Source of the DNA: Acheta domesticus
Taxonomy: Eukaryota > Arthropoda > Insecta > Orthoptera > Gryllidae
Assembly: GCA_031308135.1 (NCBI GenBank)
Contig: JAHLJT010000631.1
Location: forward strand, 177,388,667-177,452,666
Length of the DNA stretch: 64,000 nucleotides
Direction: 5' to 3'
In this document: piece by piece, positions 35,922-47,900 of the stretch
Layout of the letters: each line of letters starts with the position of its first letter
Position numbering within the stretch: position 1 is the first letter of the stretch
Position numbers and translations under genes: made by a program
Notes under the pieces: generated by a model
The model's input: the letters and a program-made list of their open reading frames with translations, nothing else
Told to the model about the DNA's origin: nothing
Databases searched by the model: none

Positions 35922-38900
35922 GTGAGTCAACACGGAGCACGCCGCCCGCCCGTACCCTCGCGGCCCCGCTGCACTGCGCAGCGCCCGGTCGTCTGCCCGC
36001 GACCTTGAATTGCGTTCCCACGCCCTCGGTCCTGGCCGCTGCCGCAGCCACCGCCGCAGCAGCCGCCACCGCCACCGCCGTCGCCGTCGTCGTCGCTACG
36101 TTCGACCGGTTCGCCGTCTCTCGCCCGGAATTCCCAGCCGTATCGCCCGCCCGTCCGACCGCCCCTTCGACGCCTGACGCCAACCCGGTGGCTGCATGTC
36201 GCCAGGAGAATCGATGGCTGGCTACGATACGCCTTTCAGTTGGTTCTCCCTATAAGCGGGATGAGTTGTGCGGGAAAGTGATGTGACGCGTGAAATTTTA
36301 AGACCTAAGTCAACGTAAACAATGCCATGTGAAAATATGAAACGAGGAAGAGGCTCGTAGTGTTGACTTGCAACACGTTGTTTTCGATGGCAGATCGCCT
36401 ATGTGTTTGCTGGTCTTATTGCAGTACAAATTCAGTTCTCGATAGTACTGTTCGAGAGTCCTCAATGTACTAGACTCTTCAAATATGACTAGTACACGCA
36501 CATGTTACATTAAAAATATTCATAAATCATAAAAAGTTGTATTGGAGTTACAAGAAGTTATCGTCCTCACGCATGGAGAAAATCATTAACTGAAGGTTAA
36601 AAATAAATAAAATGTATAACTACTAGTTTCATGACCTTAACGATTGTTCTTCTAAAGCGTTTGGAATTTCATGGTTCACGAAAAAAATTTGCCCATTATA
36701 AACACACCATTATAATAATATCGTTATTACATGCCTTGTTTCGTTCCTCGCCCTTGTACGTTTCATATCACATGCTGCCGCTCTGTCGGCAGGTTTTATT
36801 AGCGCATTGCCGCACAAATATTAACACTCTTCTCCCGCACTTCTTCAAATTATTTGTTTGCTCTTGAAACAGGTGTTCAGCTTAAAGTACGTGTGAATAG
36901 ACACCTTGGATTCACTTAGATCCAAACACACCTGTAAACTTAATAAGTAGTGTTCATGAAACAGCCATTTTCAACAATTCTCTTAATTTGTACCTTTACC
37001 ATTCTCGTAATTTTTGTATTGTCAGTGCATTATACACTTTCAATCCGAAAAAAAGACAATTTATTTGTTCATGTATTTTGCGGACAATACACCTGACGTT
37101 ACTTTTACTTACTGTATATGGTTATATGGTCAAAATAGCATGTGGTACAAAATTGACCATGTCATTTATAATTCAATATTTTAATTATTACCTCTGGTAA
37201 CGATAAAGTATTGATTTTTAATTGCTCATTGGAAAAAATCTCATCAAATATGTAGTGAACGAAAATCCGGTTCGTACTTCACAAAAACATTCTAGGAGCC
37301 ACTGGAGTCGAGCAGATAGTTGCTCCCTAATGGATATGACCGATTACGGATTCACGATTACTTGCAAAAGGTAAGGTCATCGCACAGTCTGGGTGATCGG
37401 TCCAGTCCACCCGTGGGAAATATGTTGTTGGTGATAACCTAATAAATGATTCCCCAAACAAAACCGTACACACGATGCTGGGATTCTACAGAACTGTGTT
37501 TGATTTTGTGTCTGCAAATATGTTCGTGCGCATTTCCTACTCCATGAAAACGTAGGTGTGATTTACGTAACGAGTTGGGGCGTTCTGGGCCGGGAACGCG
37601 GGGGATCTGGGAACCGGTACTCGTGGCGAAATTTCCTGGACGTGCTCGCGGCCTGCCTTTCGGGCGCAGCCTTCGCGTCGCCGCCTCCGACAGCCGTGGG
37701 AAAGTGAGTGTTTGTGGAGTGGGAACTCACTCGGCGATCAGAGCGACGCCGGGTGCTTACCGCGGTTCTCCTTTTCCGAAACGACCTCATTACTGAGGAA
37801 CGTGGAAGCCACACCCGTCGACGCGGAATGGTTGGCGAAGCGAACAAGAACTCGTGCAACTGGAGATGGGTGGAAGGAAGAGATGTACGCAGTTTAAGTG
37901 GGAGTGTGGAAACTAGTAGAAGTATTACGTATTTTGTAACCGCTTGTTTGGCCGCTTGGTAGGCCAAACGAACAACAAACAACGGTAACATTGAATTCCA
38001 GGAGATGATACTCGCAAAGAAATTTATTAACGATCTTTTTGTCTCTTCAGAACATTCAATGAATTAAGGTTATTTATGAATAATGAAATAGATAATTATA
38101 ATGTAAAGATAGGGTTATAACGCTCAACACTCTTAGATTTTGATGGTCCCCTTTATATTATTTACCTACTTCGTACACATTTCCAATACCAACAAATAGA
38201 AAATTTTGATGTTTGGTTAGAAAAATAATAGAAATGTTGAAATAACTTCATGCAAGTTCCTTTTATGGCGAACCTATTTTACAAATTCCCAAAACTGTAT
38301 CCTTCTATTATTGGTCGTCTGAGATGTTGGCAGGAAAGAAAATCACTGAACATTTTTGTTTTCACCTCATTTTTAATAATTTTGATAATTATAAATTTAC
38401 TCAAGAAATTTGTATTTGTTTCATTTTTAAAGATGGCAAAGAAACTAAAAGTGTTACAGAAATTCGTAAAGAAGGCTGTGATACATTCCGCGCTTGTAAG
38501 CCAACGAGACGGACGAATATTTCACTCGGCGCTGGGCCATTGTGATGGCGAAGCGCAGAAGCAAGGTAACATGACTCAGTGTACATGCACCGCATGCCCA
38601 TGGCCGTCTGGCTCCGTCAGCGCCTATGTAGCAAACTGGAATCCCCCGCGGCCGTGAGATCAAATGAGGTAGGCCAACACTTGACTTTATATAACGCGCG
38701 TCCCGCGCGGCAGTGGCCTTGAGCCGTCGTCTTCCGATGTCGCGCCGGAGCGGAAAACTTCGTTACGTACGGTCAGCGGTCGGTCGCGGCGGTGGGCGGA
38801 GGAGGAGCCCGGTGGGCGGCGCCCTGCCGCGGCGGGCGCGGTGGGCGCGGCCCGCGGGGGCCGATCGCCGGTGCAGTTACTGGCTGGCGGCGCGGCGCGG

Positions 38901-41900
38901 CGCGGCGTTGGCCAGGCGACCGCGGCTCCCACGGCCTTGGGGCAGCCCGGGCACCGGCCCAGGTGGGCTGGGCGGCCGCCAGGGCTTCGCCGCCGCCGCC
39001 GCCGCCGCCCCGCCGCAGACCGCCTGGGACCTGAACGCGTCTCCGGCTCGCACCAGCGCCGCCGCCCCCGGCATGCGCACCTTCCTCGGCGGCGCGGCGG
39101 CCTCCGCCAACAAAGCCCCCGGCCGCCCCAGGCCTTCTGGGGCTCCCGCGCTGGAAAGACTTCCTGCTCAAGGGCCCTCCTTAGGCGGTCGCCCGGAAAC
39201 CAATCGTTCTTTTCGCCGCTTTTTACTTTAATCGTCATTTTTTCTGTGCTTCTGAGCTTTCCCTCTCCTTTAAGAGCAATTAGTTGTCAACTTACTTTAA
39301 CCGTTGTCAATCACTTTTTCTTTGAAACAAACAAATGTATAATAGTAAAATTGCTATCCAACAATAAAGCAGATGCCATAATTTGCACATTACATGTGCA
39401 AAAAACTGGGAGTTAAATTTATTTATTGCGACCGTGAACCCCCTAGGGGCTTGGGAACGGAACTTGATTGCTAACCAGGTACTGCTTTATTGGTAATTAG
39501 TGTGTTAATTATCTTGTAACACTTCTCAAGTTCAGTGGGTATCTACGGAGAAACACCTGGCAGAGAATGGGATCATTAACTCTTCTTTTACTTTACTGTC
39601 GTAAAAGAAATAGTGGATATTTTTTTTAAATGTTCACACTAGGAGTTACGTTTTTTAAAACTTTTTTTTGCATATTTACTTCTCATATCTCGACGCCAAT
39701 TATATTTATTTCATTTATTTACTATTTCACCCTCAGAGACAAATTTTACACTTCACAAACTAGGTTGATGTCTCAAGATATGAACTTCCTTTTACCATGA
39801 TTGTACCGTAATTAACTATAAAGTGTGGAACATCGTTTGCTACATATTGTTACAACCGTCAACCTTAATGTCGATTGATAACCTTAGCATAAAGATGCAT
39901 TTTTTAAAATTTTTATTATTTGTTACACAGGTTTCAATTACTTCGTTAGATTGTCGCAATTCTCTTTCAACAAATGACCACAGGTGCATGTTAAACCACT
40001 TCTTCGACCATCGACCCCTCCAAATGTCTATCAACTCATTGTATTCCATTCATCTGCGCTAAACTATCTATTGCCATCGTGTTACAATCGTCAACCATTA
40101 AGTGACGACTGATAACCTTAACATATCGATGCATTCTTTCATTTTTATTATTTATTACATAAGTTTCAATTACTTTGTTACATTGTCGCAATTATCTTTT
40201 AGCAAATGACCACAGGTGCATGTTTAGCCGCTACAACGTCCATCGACCCCTCGAAGTGTCTATCAACTCCTTGTACTCCATCCATCTGTGCTAAACTATC
40301 TCTTCGCTGCGCGGACACGGCAGTTTCTTCCATACAAATCCCACCTCGTTTTTCCTGCCGCTCCGCGCCGGGTTCTTTGCACTGTCACCTGCGCCTTGTC
40401 GGGGCTCCTCCGCTTCCTCCATCATCCCGCCGCACCCGGATCGCCGCCGCCACCACCGCCGCCACCGCCGCCGCCACCGCCGCCGCGCGCCACGACGCTC
40501 GCGGTGCGCGCACAGGTTCCGGGTCCCACGAAACAGGTTCGCGAAGATGCGCCGGCCGGCCGGTGACGTCACCACGCGTGACCGCCGCCGGCGGTGGCGG
40601 TGGCGCCGGCGACGACGATGCGGACGACGACGACGACGACGACGGCAGCGGCGGCGAAGAGAGAAAGCGCGCTTGCGCCCGCCCGTCCGCCCGCCACGAC
40701 GCCGGCTTTCTTCGTCGTCACGCGGCGCTCCTCTCTCTTGTCTCCCCGGGGGGGGGGGGCGTGGGTTTGCGCTGGCGCAAGGCCGCCCGCGCGGTGCGTG
40801 CCCGTGCGGTACGCGTCTGCGTGCTGAAGCAACGCGCGCGCTCGAAAGGTCGGCGCCGGTCGGCCGCACGCGGCTGCGCCATAAACAATGTTACGTTGGT
40901 GCAGATAAGTCGGTAGCGGCGTGCGGTGCGTCGTGGCGGGCGCGTAGCCTTCTGCCGCCGGAGTGCTTTATTGCGGACTGGCACGTAGGCATGCCGTCGC
41001 GGCTGGAGATCCGCGTGTTTGGGTGATGGTGTCTGGAATAGGAGATGAGTTCCTGGCTGCTTCTTGAGAGTTGCGTTCCATTCGTCAGAACTATTTACAC
41101 GACTGTAAAATGATCGGAGTCTTGTATATGCAGGCGATTAGCTAGAAATGCTGTCATTGAACTCGGTGCATTCCTGAAAAAAAAAATCAAAGCAATCTAA
41201 TGACTCGTTTTCAAGGAAGTTTGTTTTGTTTATACGAGATTTAAAATTATAGCCATTACAAAAATGTTCCATTGTTTTTTGACTTTGAAATCAAGAGACC
41301 CTTCAGCCCAATATTAGATCTCTTTCTTTGAAGATGTTTTACATTTCACTACTATGAATCGGAAATACACTTTTTAACTTAACAACCGACTTATTCCGAC
41401 ATTACGTGGCGAATTAATGAATTGAACGTAATTTTTTTTTCAGTAAGAAAATGTACCATATTTATAATAAACCCAAACTAGGTTTTATTAAAGTGCAACG
41501 CAAATTACTAAACATAGTACAATGCATTTGATCTTGAGACTAGGCACTAATTTAAATTTTGACTGTGAAATATTAAATATAAATTTATGGTGGGTGACGG
41601 TTTTGAAATTTTCCGGATTATTGACGCAAAACGAATACTTTTATGCCTTCGTTGTCGGACCAGCTTTGAAAATACTGGCACAATTGGCTGCACCTCACAA
41701 ATTGGCAAAACTCGTTTAAGTCCAAGATTTGATATTCTTAATGAGAGACAATGCGAAACAGGAATTTATTCTCTAACGTATAATAAGGAGAAAATGATGT
41801 ACTCAATAAAACGAGTATTTTATGAAACTAAAGTCACATTTGCAATTTATGTGACATGGTACTAACTTATATTTCCTTCAAGCTAAATTACCATCTTTTT

Positions 41901-44900
41901 ATGCTCAGTGCTTCCAAATGTCTGATTTTATAAGTACATTTTACAATAGGTTATACACATTAAGTGTGCGTATTGTATTGGGCTCGAGTTGTGTGAAGGG
42001 AGACGGGTACGAGAAAGACGGAGGGGACGAGAATGTTGCTCACTGCTCACGTCGCTGCACAGCATTGCCAAGTTGAAGAAGGTCGATGGCGATGACTCAC
42101 GACTTGGAGGCGTACATCGCCGGGAATTCGACAACGCTGCGTCGTTTGTCTTCATTCGTTTTTCTGGGCTGCCAGATCGTTAAACGCTGCCTGTGCAGCC
42201 ATTTCTGACCTGCTCCTCCGTTCCCACGCGTAAAAGCATGTTATTGTTTCCCAAGAAGCAGAGATCATCGAACTCGCAGTGTTCAGTAACGCAGTAAACT
42301 CGATTTTCTTAGAATGTAAAGTTTTGATTCTTTTTTTCGCCGTAAATTATTGAAGTGTCTGAAAACAGGTATTTTGAAAAACAAAAGTCTACTTGCGTTT
42401 CAATACAAAATATACACTAGGCTTAGGGCTTTATCAAAATAACAATTCTGACAATGTTTTAATTTTCTTCAAGACAGAAGCTCTTTATCCCCAAAAAACC
42501 GTTCGAATGGGAGGAAATCCATAGACACCTCAGAATTTTAAGAACGTTCTTTCATATAAAATACTTTAGTTTTGACAAAATGTTTCCTTCCCAGACTGCT
42601 TGATGCAGCAAACATATTGATTTCTCATTACAAAATGAAGTATATAAAGATAAGACTAAACAACACAGAACTCGTAAAATACAAAAAAAAAAAAACAAAA
42701 ACAAAAAAAACCACACATTGACATATCTTGGGTGACATTTAGACATATCTTGAGTGACATTTAGATACGACTAACTAGGCAAACTCGTGTCAAAACTAAG
42801 AGGAAAGAAGCACAACTTAGAATATTGAAATTGTCATGATCCAAACCTCCCAAACCTGAAGATCCAAACTTTCTGAATTCAACAAAATACTTATTGATAA
42901 GTCTATGTTGATTTTATAATTTCCTTAAGTTATTCACTGATGGTATTCTGTCAGCAAAACGAATCCCCAAATTCTTCGACGGCTGGGCACTCTGAGAAGT
43001 CTTGATAGCACCCCATCTTCCGTGACAAACAAGCCGTGTTACTAAGACCTCGACGTTCTAACTCTGCTACAAGATTTTGTCATAAAGAAAAGGCAAATAT
43101 ACCGGAAGAAATTAAAGGAGCACATTAATCGATTATCAATTAACTTGCTGGACAATAGTCAAAATAAATGATTGTTGGTAATTGTTAATTTTTTTACTGT
43201 ATTTTTATATGTTTGCTAAATGTTTCAAAATGAACAATTGTAAATTTGCAGAAGTGAAAAAAATCCCAACGATGGTCTTAAATCCCTTTGTTTTTTACAT
43301 GTTACGTTAGTAAACGTGGTATGTTTACTGTGTCGAAAATGGGAAATTTGTGGAAACCAAAATGTGGGAACAGCTTCTTGACACCTCAGCTCCAAAGAAA
43401 GTCCTGAATTCAACATTTAAGTGCCTTAAATGTTGCAGTTAAATTTGAAATAAGTCACGGAAAGAAGGAAGGGAAAATGGAGCTGGCAAAGATGGGACCA
43501 CGCCGTAGACATTTTTGATACATAAATGTTTAAAATTAATGTGTTTTAATTTTCATAGTTTTTGATAAGTTGCATTGGAGTCTACTGCGGCTTTCATCGA
43601 TGTTCGCATATTGTAGTCCGACATATATGCGCTTGTTGGAAATTATCAGTTTCGATTTGAATCAATTCAATTCAGTTCAATGACGTCTTATTTTACGTGG
43701 CGAGACTCGGGCCACGAGGCCTGCTTTTTCATCTGGCCACGCAAATTTCGGTTCTCTTCTTTCCCCAACTAGCGGAGAAAGTTGTTATTTGGGTAATGAA
43801 AAATTTGAATTTAGCTCAGAGGCTTTATTTAGGCTTGAGAATCTTTTACATGCAGTAAATCTAAAACACGGGAGAGCCAGCTTTACTTCTCCTCCGAAGG
43901 AAGGCGTGCGAAGGAGTTTTTCGCCCTTGAAAATCCACGGTACAATCGAGTTTGAACCCCCTTGGGTATAATAGGCCTATAAGATTACCGTTTTACCATC
44001 GACTCCATAGGAAATACATTTGGTGACCACGATAGACAATAGGCTGGTGATGTCGAGCTACCATCTATCTTACATTGTCAGTCTCTTGTTTATTCATATT
44101 ATCAAGTTTCCTTCACTTATCCATGTCGTCTAACAATCGCTACAAAATATTCTTAGACGATTGGGTTGATGCCGGCCGTTGTATACCAGGTTTATCAGCC
44201 GCGGCTCATCTTTTCCGCTATTTCATGTTTTCTTTTTATCGCCTCGCTTTCGCCCGTACTTGTTAAGTTTTTTTACATAACGAACGTATTTTTACTCATT
44301 TGAAATGGCGTTATAAATTATTTCTAAATTTTAACTGATGTAAATTTTGTATTTATCACGTAAAATAGATTTTTCCGAGACGTCTTACGCAGCTTTGCCT
44401 TCAGCGTATGTAATAGAATTACTCTGAACGTTTTCCATCCTGGAATCTTGGTTGAATATCGTCTCCCATTTCAACTTCATTTATATTTTTATACTCGTTT
44501 TATCGTGGATAATATTGATTATTTAATTTTATTTCTTGATTCAATTGTGCAAATTGATCTCAATTATCTACTGTTTACTAGGTAAGCTCTGTAGATTCAC
44601 AATCGTAAATTGTATCCTGAGCGAGGCAATAGAATTTTTTAAAAAAATTTAAACCTCTAATCAGAATTCCTTTGGAAAACAAATCGCTGGTTTTGTCCAA
44701 TGCAATTTTTGCAGATCATCATGTATAAGACTTCTTCGCAAACTCTTAGTAAATACATTTCGGAAAACTGACTTCCATTACACCCTACTGCGCTTGAAAT
44801 TTTTTTAGCGTTCGTAAATTAGAAGCTTTTTTTGTCGCCTGCTGAGCGGCGAATAATGTTTCTTTTCTTTTGCTGCCGTCTGCAACATTGGTCGTGGACC

Positions 44901-47900
44901 CGGGCAGCCGTCTCCACTTGGCTTTCTGTATTTCTGCGACTGAACTTTGTGGTTACAAATCTGTTGTCTCTGTTTGTAAACTTAACAACCACAACCGTTA
45001 TTTTCCCTATATCGGCGTCTATGCCCCACATGGAAGGGAGCTGACGGTGCAAGACCTGAGGCTCTAGGTGGAGGCGGAGACGTCCACTCGGTACCAGTCT
45101 CTCGGCGTCACTCACATCGTTAGCTTCAAGTTGAAGTCAGTGAGTAGGCGATACTAAGGTCCATGTTGGTCGGTCCTCACATCGTTAGCTTCAAGTTGAA
45201 GTCAGTGAGTAGGCGATACAAAGGTCCATGTTGATCGTCCGGTGACCCATCAGTTGCGCCTATAGCTCTCTGACCTTTGGGCGGGATTGGGTGAAAGACG
45301 TTCCCCGGAATGCTCCGGATCCCACGTTTAAAAGTCCAGGCGGAGAGCATGAACCGCTCTGTCAGTTTTGCTTAGGTTCCGCGGTACTCATGTCGATAGC
45401 TCGGAGGTGGAGGCTGTGAGGAGACGGAGTAGTGGACCCGAGCCTTCTCCCCCACCCCGGCCGGGTCTTGGCCTGGGTGGCCCTCAGTTGGGCACTTGGC
45501 TTCGTCGTGGCAATGGCCATATACTCTAGGCAAATAGGAGGGACTTGTCTCGGCGCATTCTTTCGACTTCGGTACAGGCCTGGAAAGTCAGTAGCTCTGG
45601 GTGGCAGGGCGGACCGACCCCGACATTGCATGGGGAGGTTTCCGAGAGGGATAACTGCGTTCCGGCGGGATCCGGATACCAATTGCCCAATGAGTGCGTA
45701 TCGGCCGCGGGGAGTGAGAATAAAGGCAAAAAGACTAGGTGTCTACCCCGGGGATTCATCTTCCCGGTTGAAAATGTGGAAGTTTGTGGTTGTAGCCTAC
45801 GCTGGGTTCACGATTTATAACTGTTATGTACAAGAATACAAACTGTTTTGTTTACTCAACGCATATTGGAACTAGTATTTATCAGACGATTATTTACGGA
45901 TTAAAGTGACATTAAGCGGGCACGCCAAGAAATGCCTCTTTCTTTCACGTCTTTTTCCGCTCGTTTCAGATGATGAAATAAATACAAACACCCTTTTATT
46001 ATGAAAATGTTAATGCAAGTATGTCTAACGTGGTTCTTCAATATCGCGTCGCAAACGTTCTCTTGGCGAGTCCCCTCGTGTACAAACGCCTAATTGCATT
46101 GCTTGGCCTGAGTCTCGGAGGAGTCCCACGGGTGAACGCATCTGACGAAGGCCGGTCGCCGGAGGTGTCGGCGGTGACGATGGGTTCCCACCGGTCGTGT
46201 TGGTCGTGGGCGCCGCCGCAGGCGCCGACCCCCGCGACCCGCGACCTGCGCTCGGCGCTCAGCGCCGCGAATAGCCGCCCGCGGTGACGCCACCCGCGCC
46301 CTCGACTCGCCGCTCGCCGCGTCGCCTCGCCTCGCGTCGCCTCGCGTCGCATCGCGTAGCGCTTCGCCGCGGGCCGTGTTCTTGGGCCTGCGTATTCTCT
46401 GCGACCACCACAAAGGTGGACGCCCTCGTACGCGAGGTCATGCGCATCGGCTCTTGTATCCTCTGCTACGAGAGAAGAGAACCTCTCATCCTCTTATTTA
46501 GAATACTCGTTATCACATGTCTTAGTCATTCTCATCCTTCGAATCTTGCTCATGGATTACTAGTGATTCCGGGCGCGTCAACTGCTAAGGTCATTAGTCC
46601 CGTACGTGTAGTGCATGTCTTGTTCGGGAACTGGCGATGATCTTGCCTCGCTGGATGGATCTTGCCTTTGACGCCGACCTACCGGCGGCCAAGCGGCGGG
46701 GGTTTTCCCCCAACCAGGTATTTCCCACCAGGAAGCACCGCCCTCGACGGGACAAGCTCTAAGCTCCCAACCGGTCTCCCGGCGTGTGTGGTAGTGTAGT
46801 ACGTGTGTGTCTGGGTGTGTGTGTTTTTAAGGGTTGAGGATAGAACAAGGGAGAGGAAGGATAGGTCGCGCGCGGTCCGTGCCCCGTTTAATAAGATACT
46901 GCTCCAGTATTCGTCTGATATTGATCGGAGAAACCAGGCAAAAAAAAAACGATCAGAGCAGCCGGCCGCTAGAATTTTCATCCAGACACCGACAGAACTC
47001 GGCCTAGCTATCTGGCTAGTGTCGAAAATCCTGCCACCGTCAGGCCTCTAACCCCAGGACCTCCCGGTCAGAGGCACTATAACTTGCTCTTCATTATCCT
47101 CGTCGTCACTGTCTTATAGTAAACATTCACATCTTGTCATCGTCCAAATTTCTTCTTGCTCTTCTCGTGTGTGCTCCCAATGCCCACGGGAGACATTGCA
47201 AGTCACGTGAGCGGGCACATTGTGAGCACGTGAACTGGGGAGGACCGCATCTCTGTCTGGCCTTAAGGATGCGAATAATGATGTCCAAGGAAGGATCGTA
47301 CGCGATTTGTGGCCTGTTTAGGTAGTACTCTGCCATTTAACCGGAATTAATAGGAGGAAAATAATGAAATAACCGATCAGAGTGCTTCTAAATAGTAGCA
47401 TCTGCATAAGCAGCTACATGACTGGTGTTTATAATTCTGCTCTGAACCCGAAACAACAACCTATTGATATACGACACCAGATGCTTACTTGCAACCACTT
47501 ACACTAATGTGCTGTTCCCAATTTTGTCCTGACGATATCATGTTTTCAAGAACAGTCTGTTCAGTATCGCAAATCTCCTTTCGACCTCGACTCCCAGCAT
47601 TGGTATTTCGTATCGTCGGCGCCTAAGAAAAGGAGGCATCTCAGTTTGCATTTTTTGAATGGAGTGAAGAAAAAAAATTAGATAATTTTGTACACTTATA
47701 CTGGTAAAAGTTTCTTATAGATGTTTCACAATGCTGATGTTTGTCGAGTAAAACGCATTGACTCTAGATATAAAATAAAAGGCTTCGGTTAGGCTAACAT
47801 TTCTCCTGCTAATGGAATTAAATTTGACTTTTCTTGTGCAACGGTATATTTTAGCATGATCATTATACGGTATACATTTTCTCAGTAAGATAGGCGTAGT

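Noticed and set aside
36005..36286. Possible extra exon in intron 1 with Ala/Thr runs
   Set aside because: No acceptor/donor pair in a compatible phase and no family similarity. Exons 1 and 2 already join in phase 0.
38687..39416. Open frames of 172-191 residues on both strands
   Set aside because: Same GC-rich artefact. The TATATAA to CAGT spacing is too short to support a promoter-driven gene with confidence.
40206..41026. A 236-residue plus-strand frame and a 192-residue minus-strand frame
   Set aside because: Low-complexity Ala/Arg/Asp runs from trinucleotide repeats; overlapping frames on both strands; no homology recognised.
45590..45670. GGGATAACTG-containing stretch resembling 28S rRNA
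   Set aside because: The match is only about ten bases and the flanks do not follow the rRNA sequence.
45432..45875. 147-residue plus-strand frame as a host gene
   Set aside because: No domain, no splice signals, and overlapping minus-strand frames of similar length.
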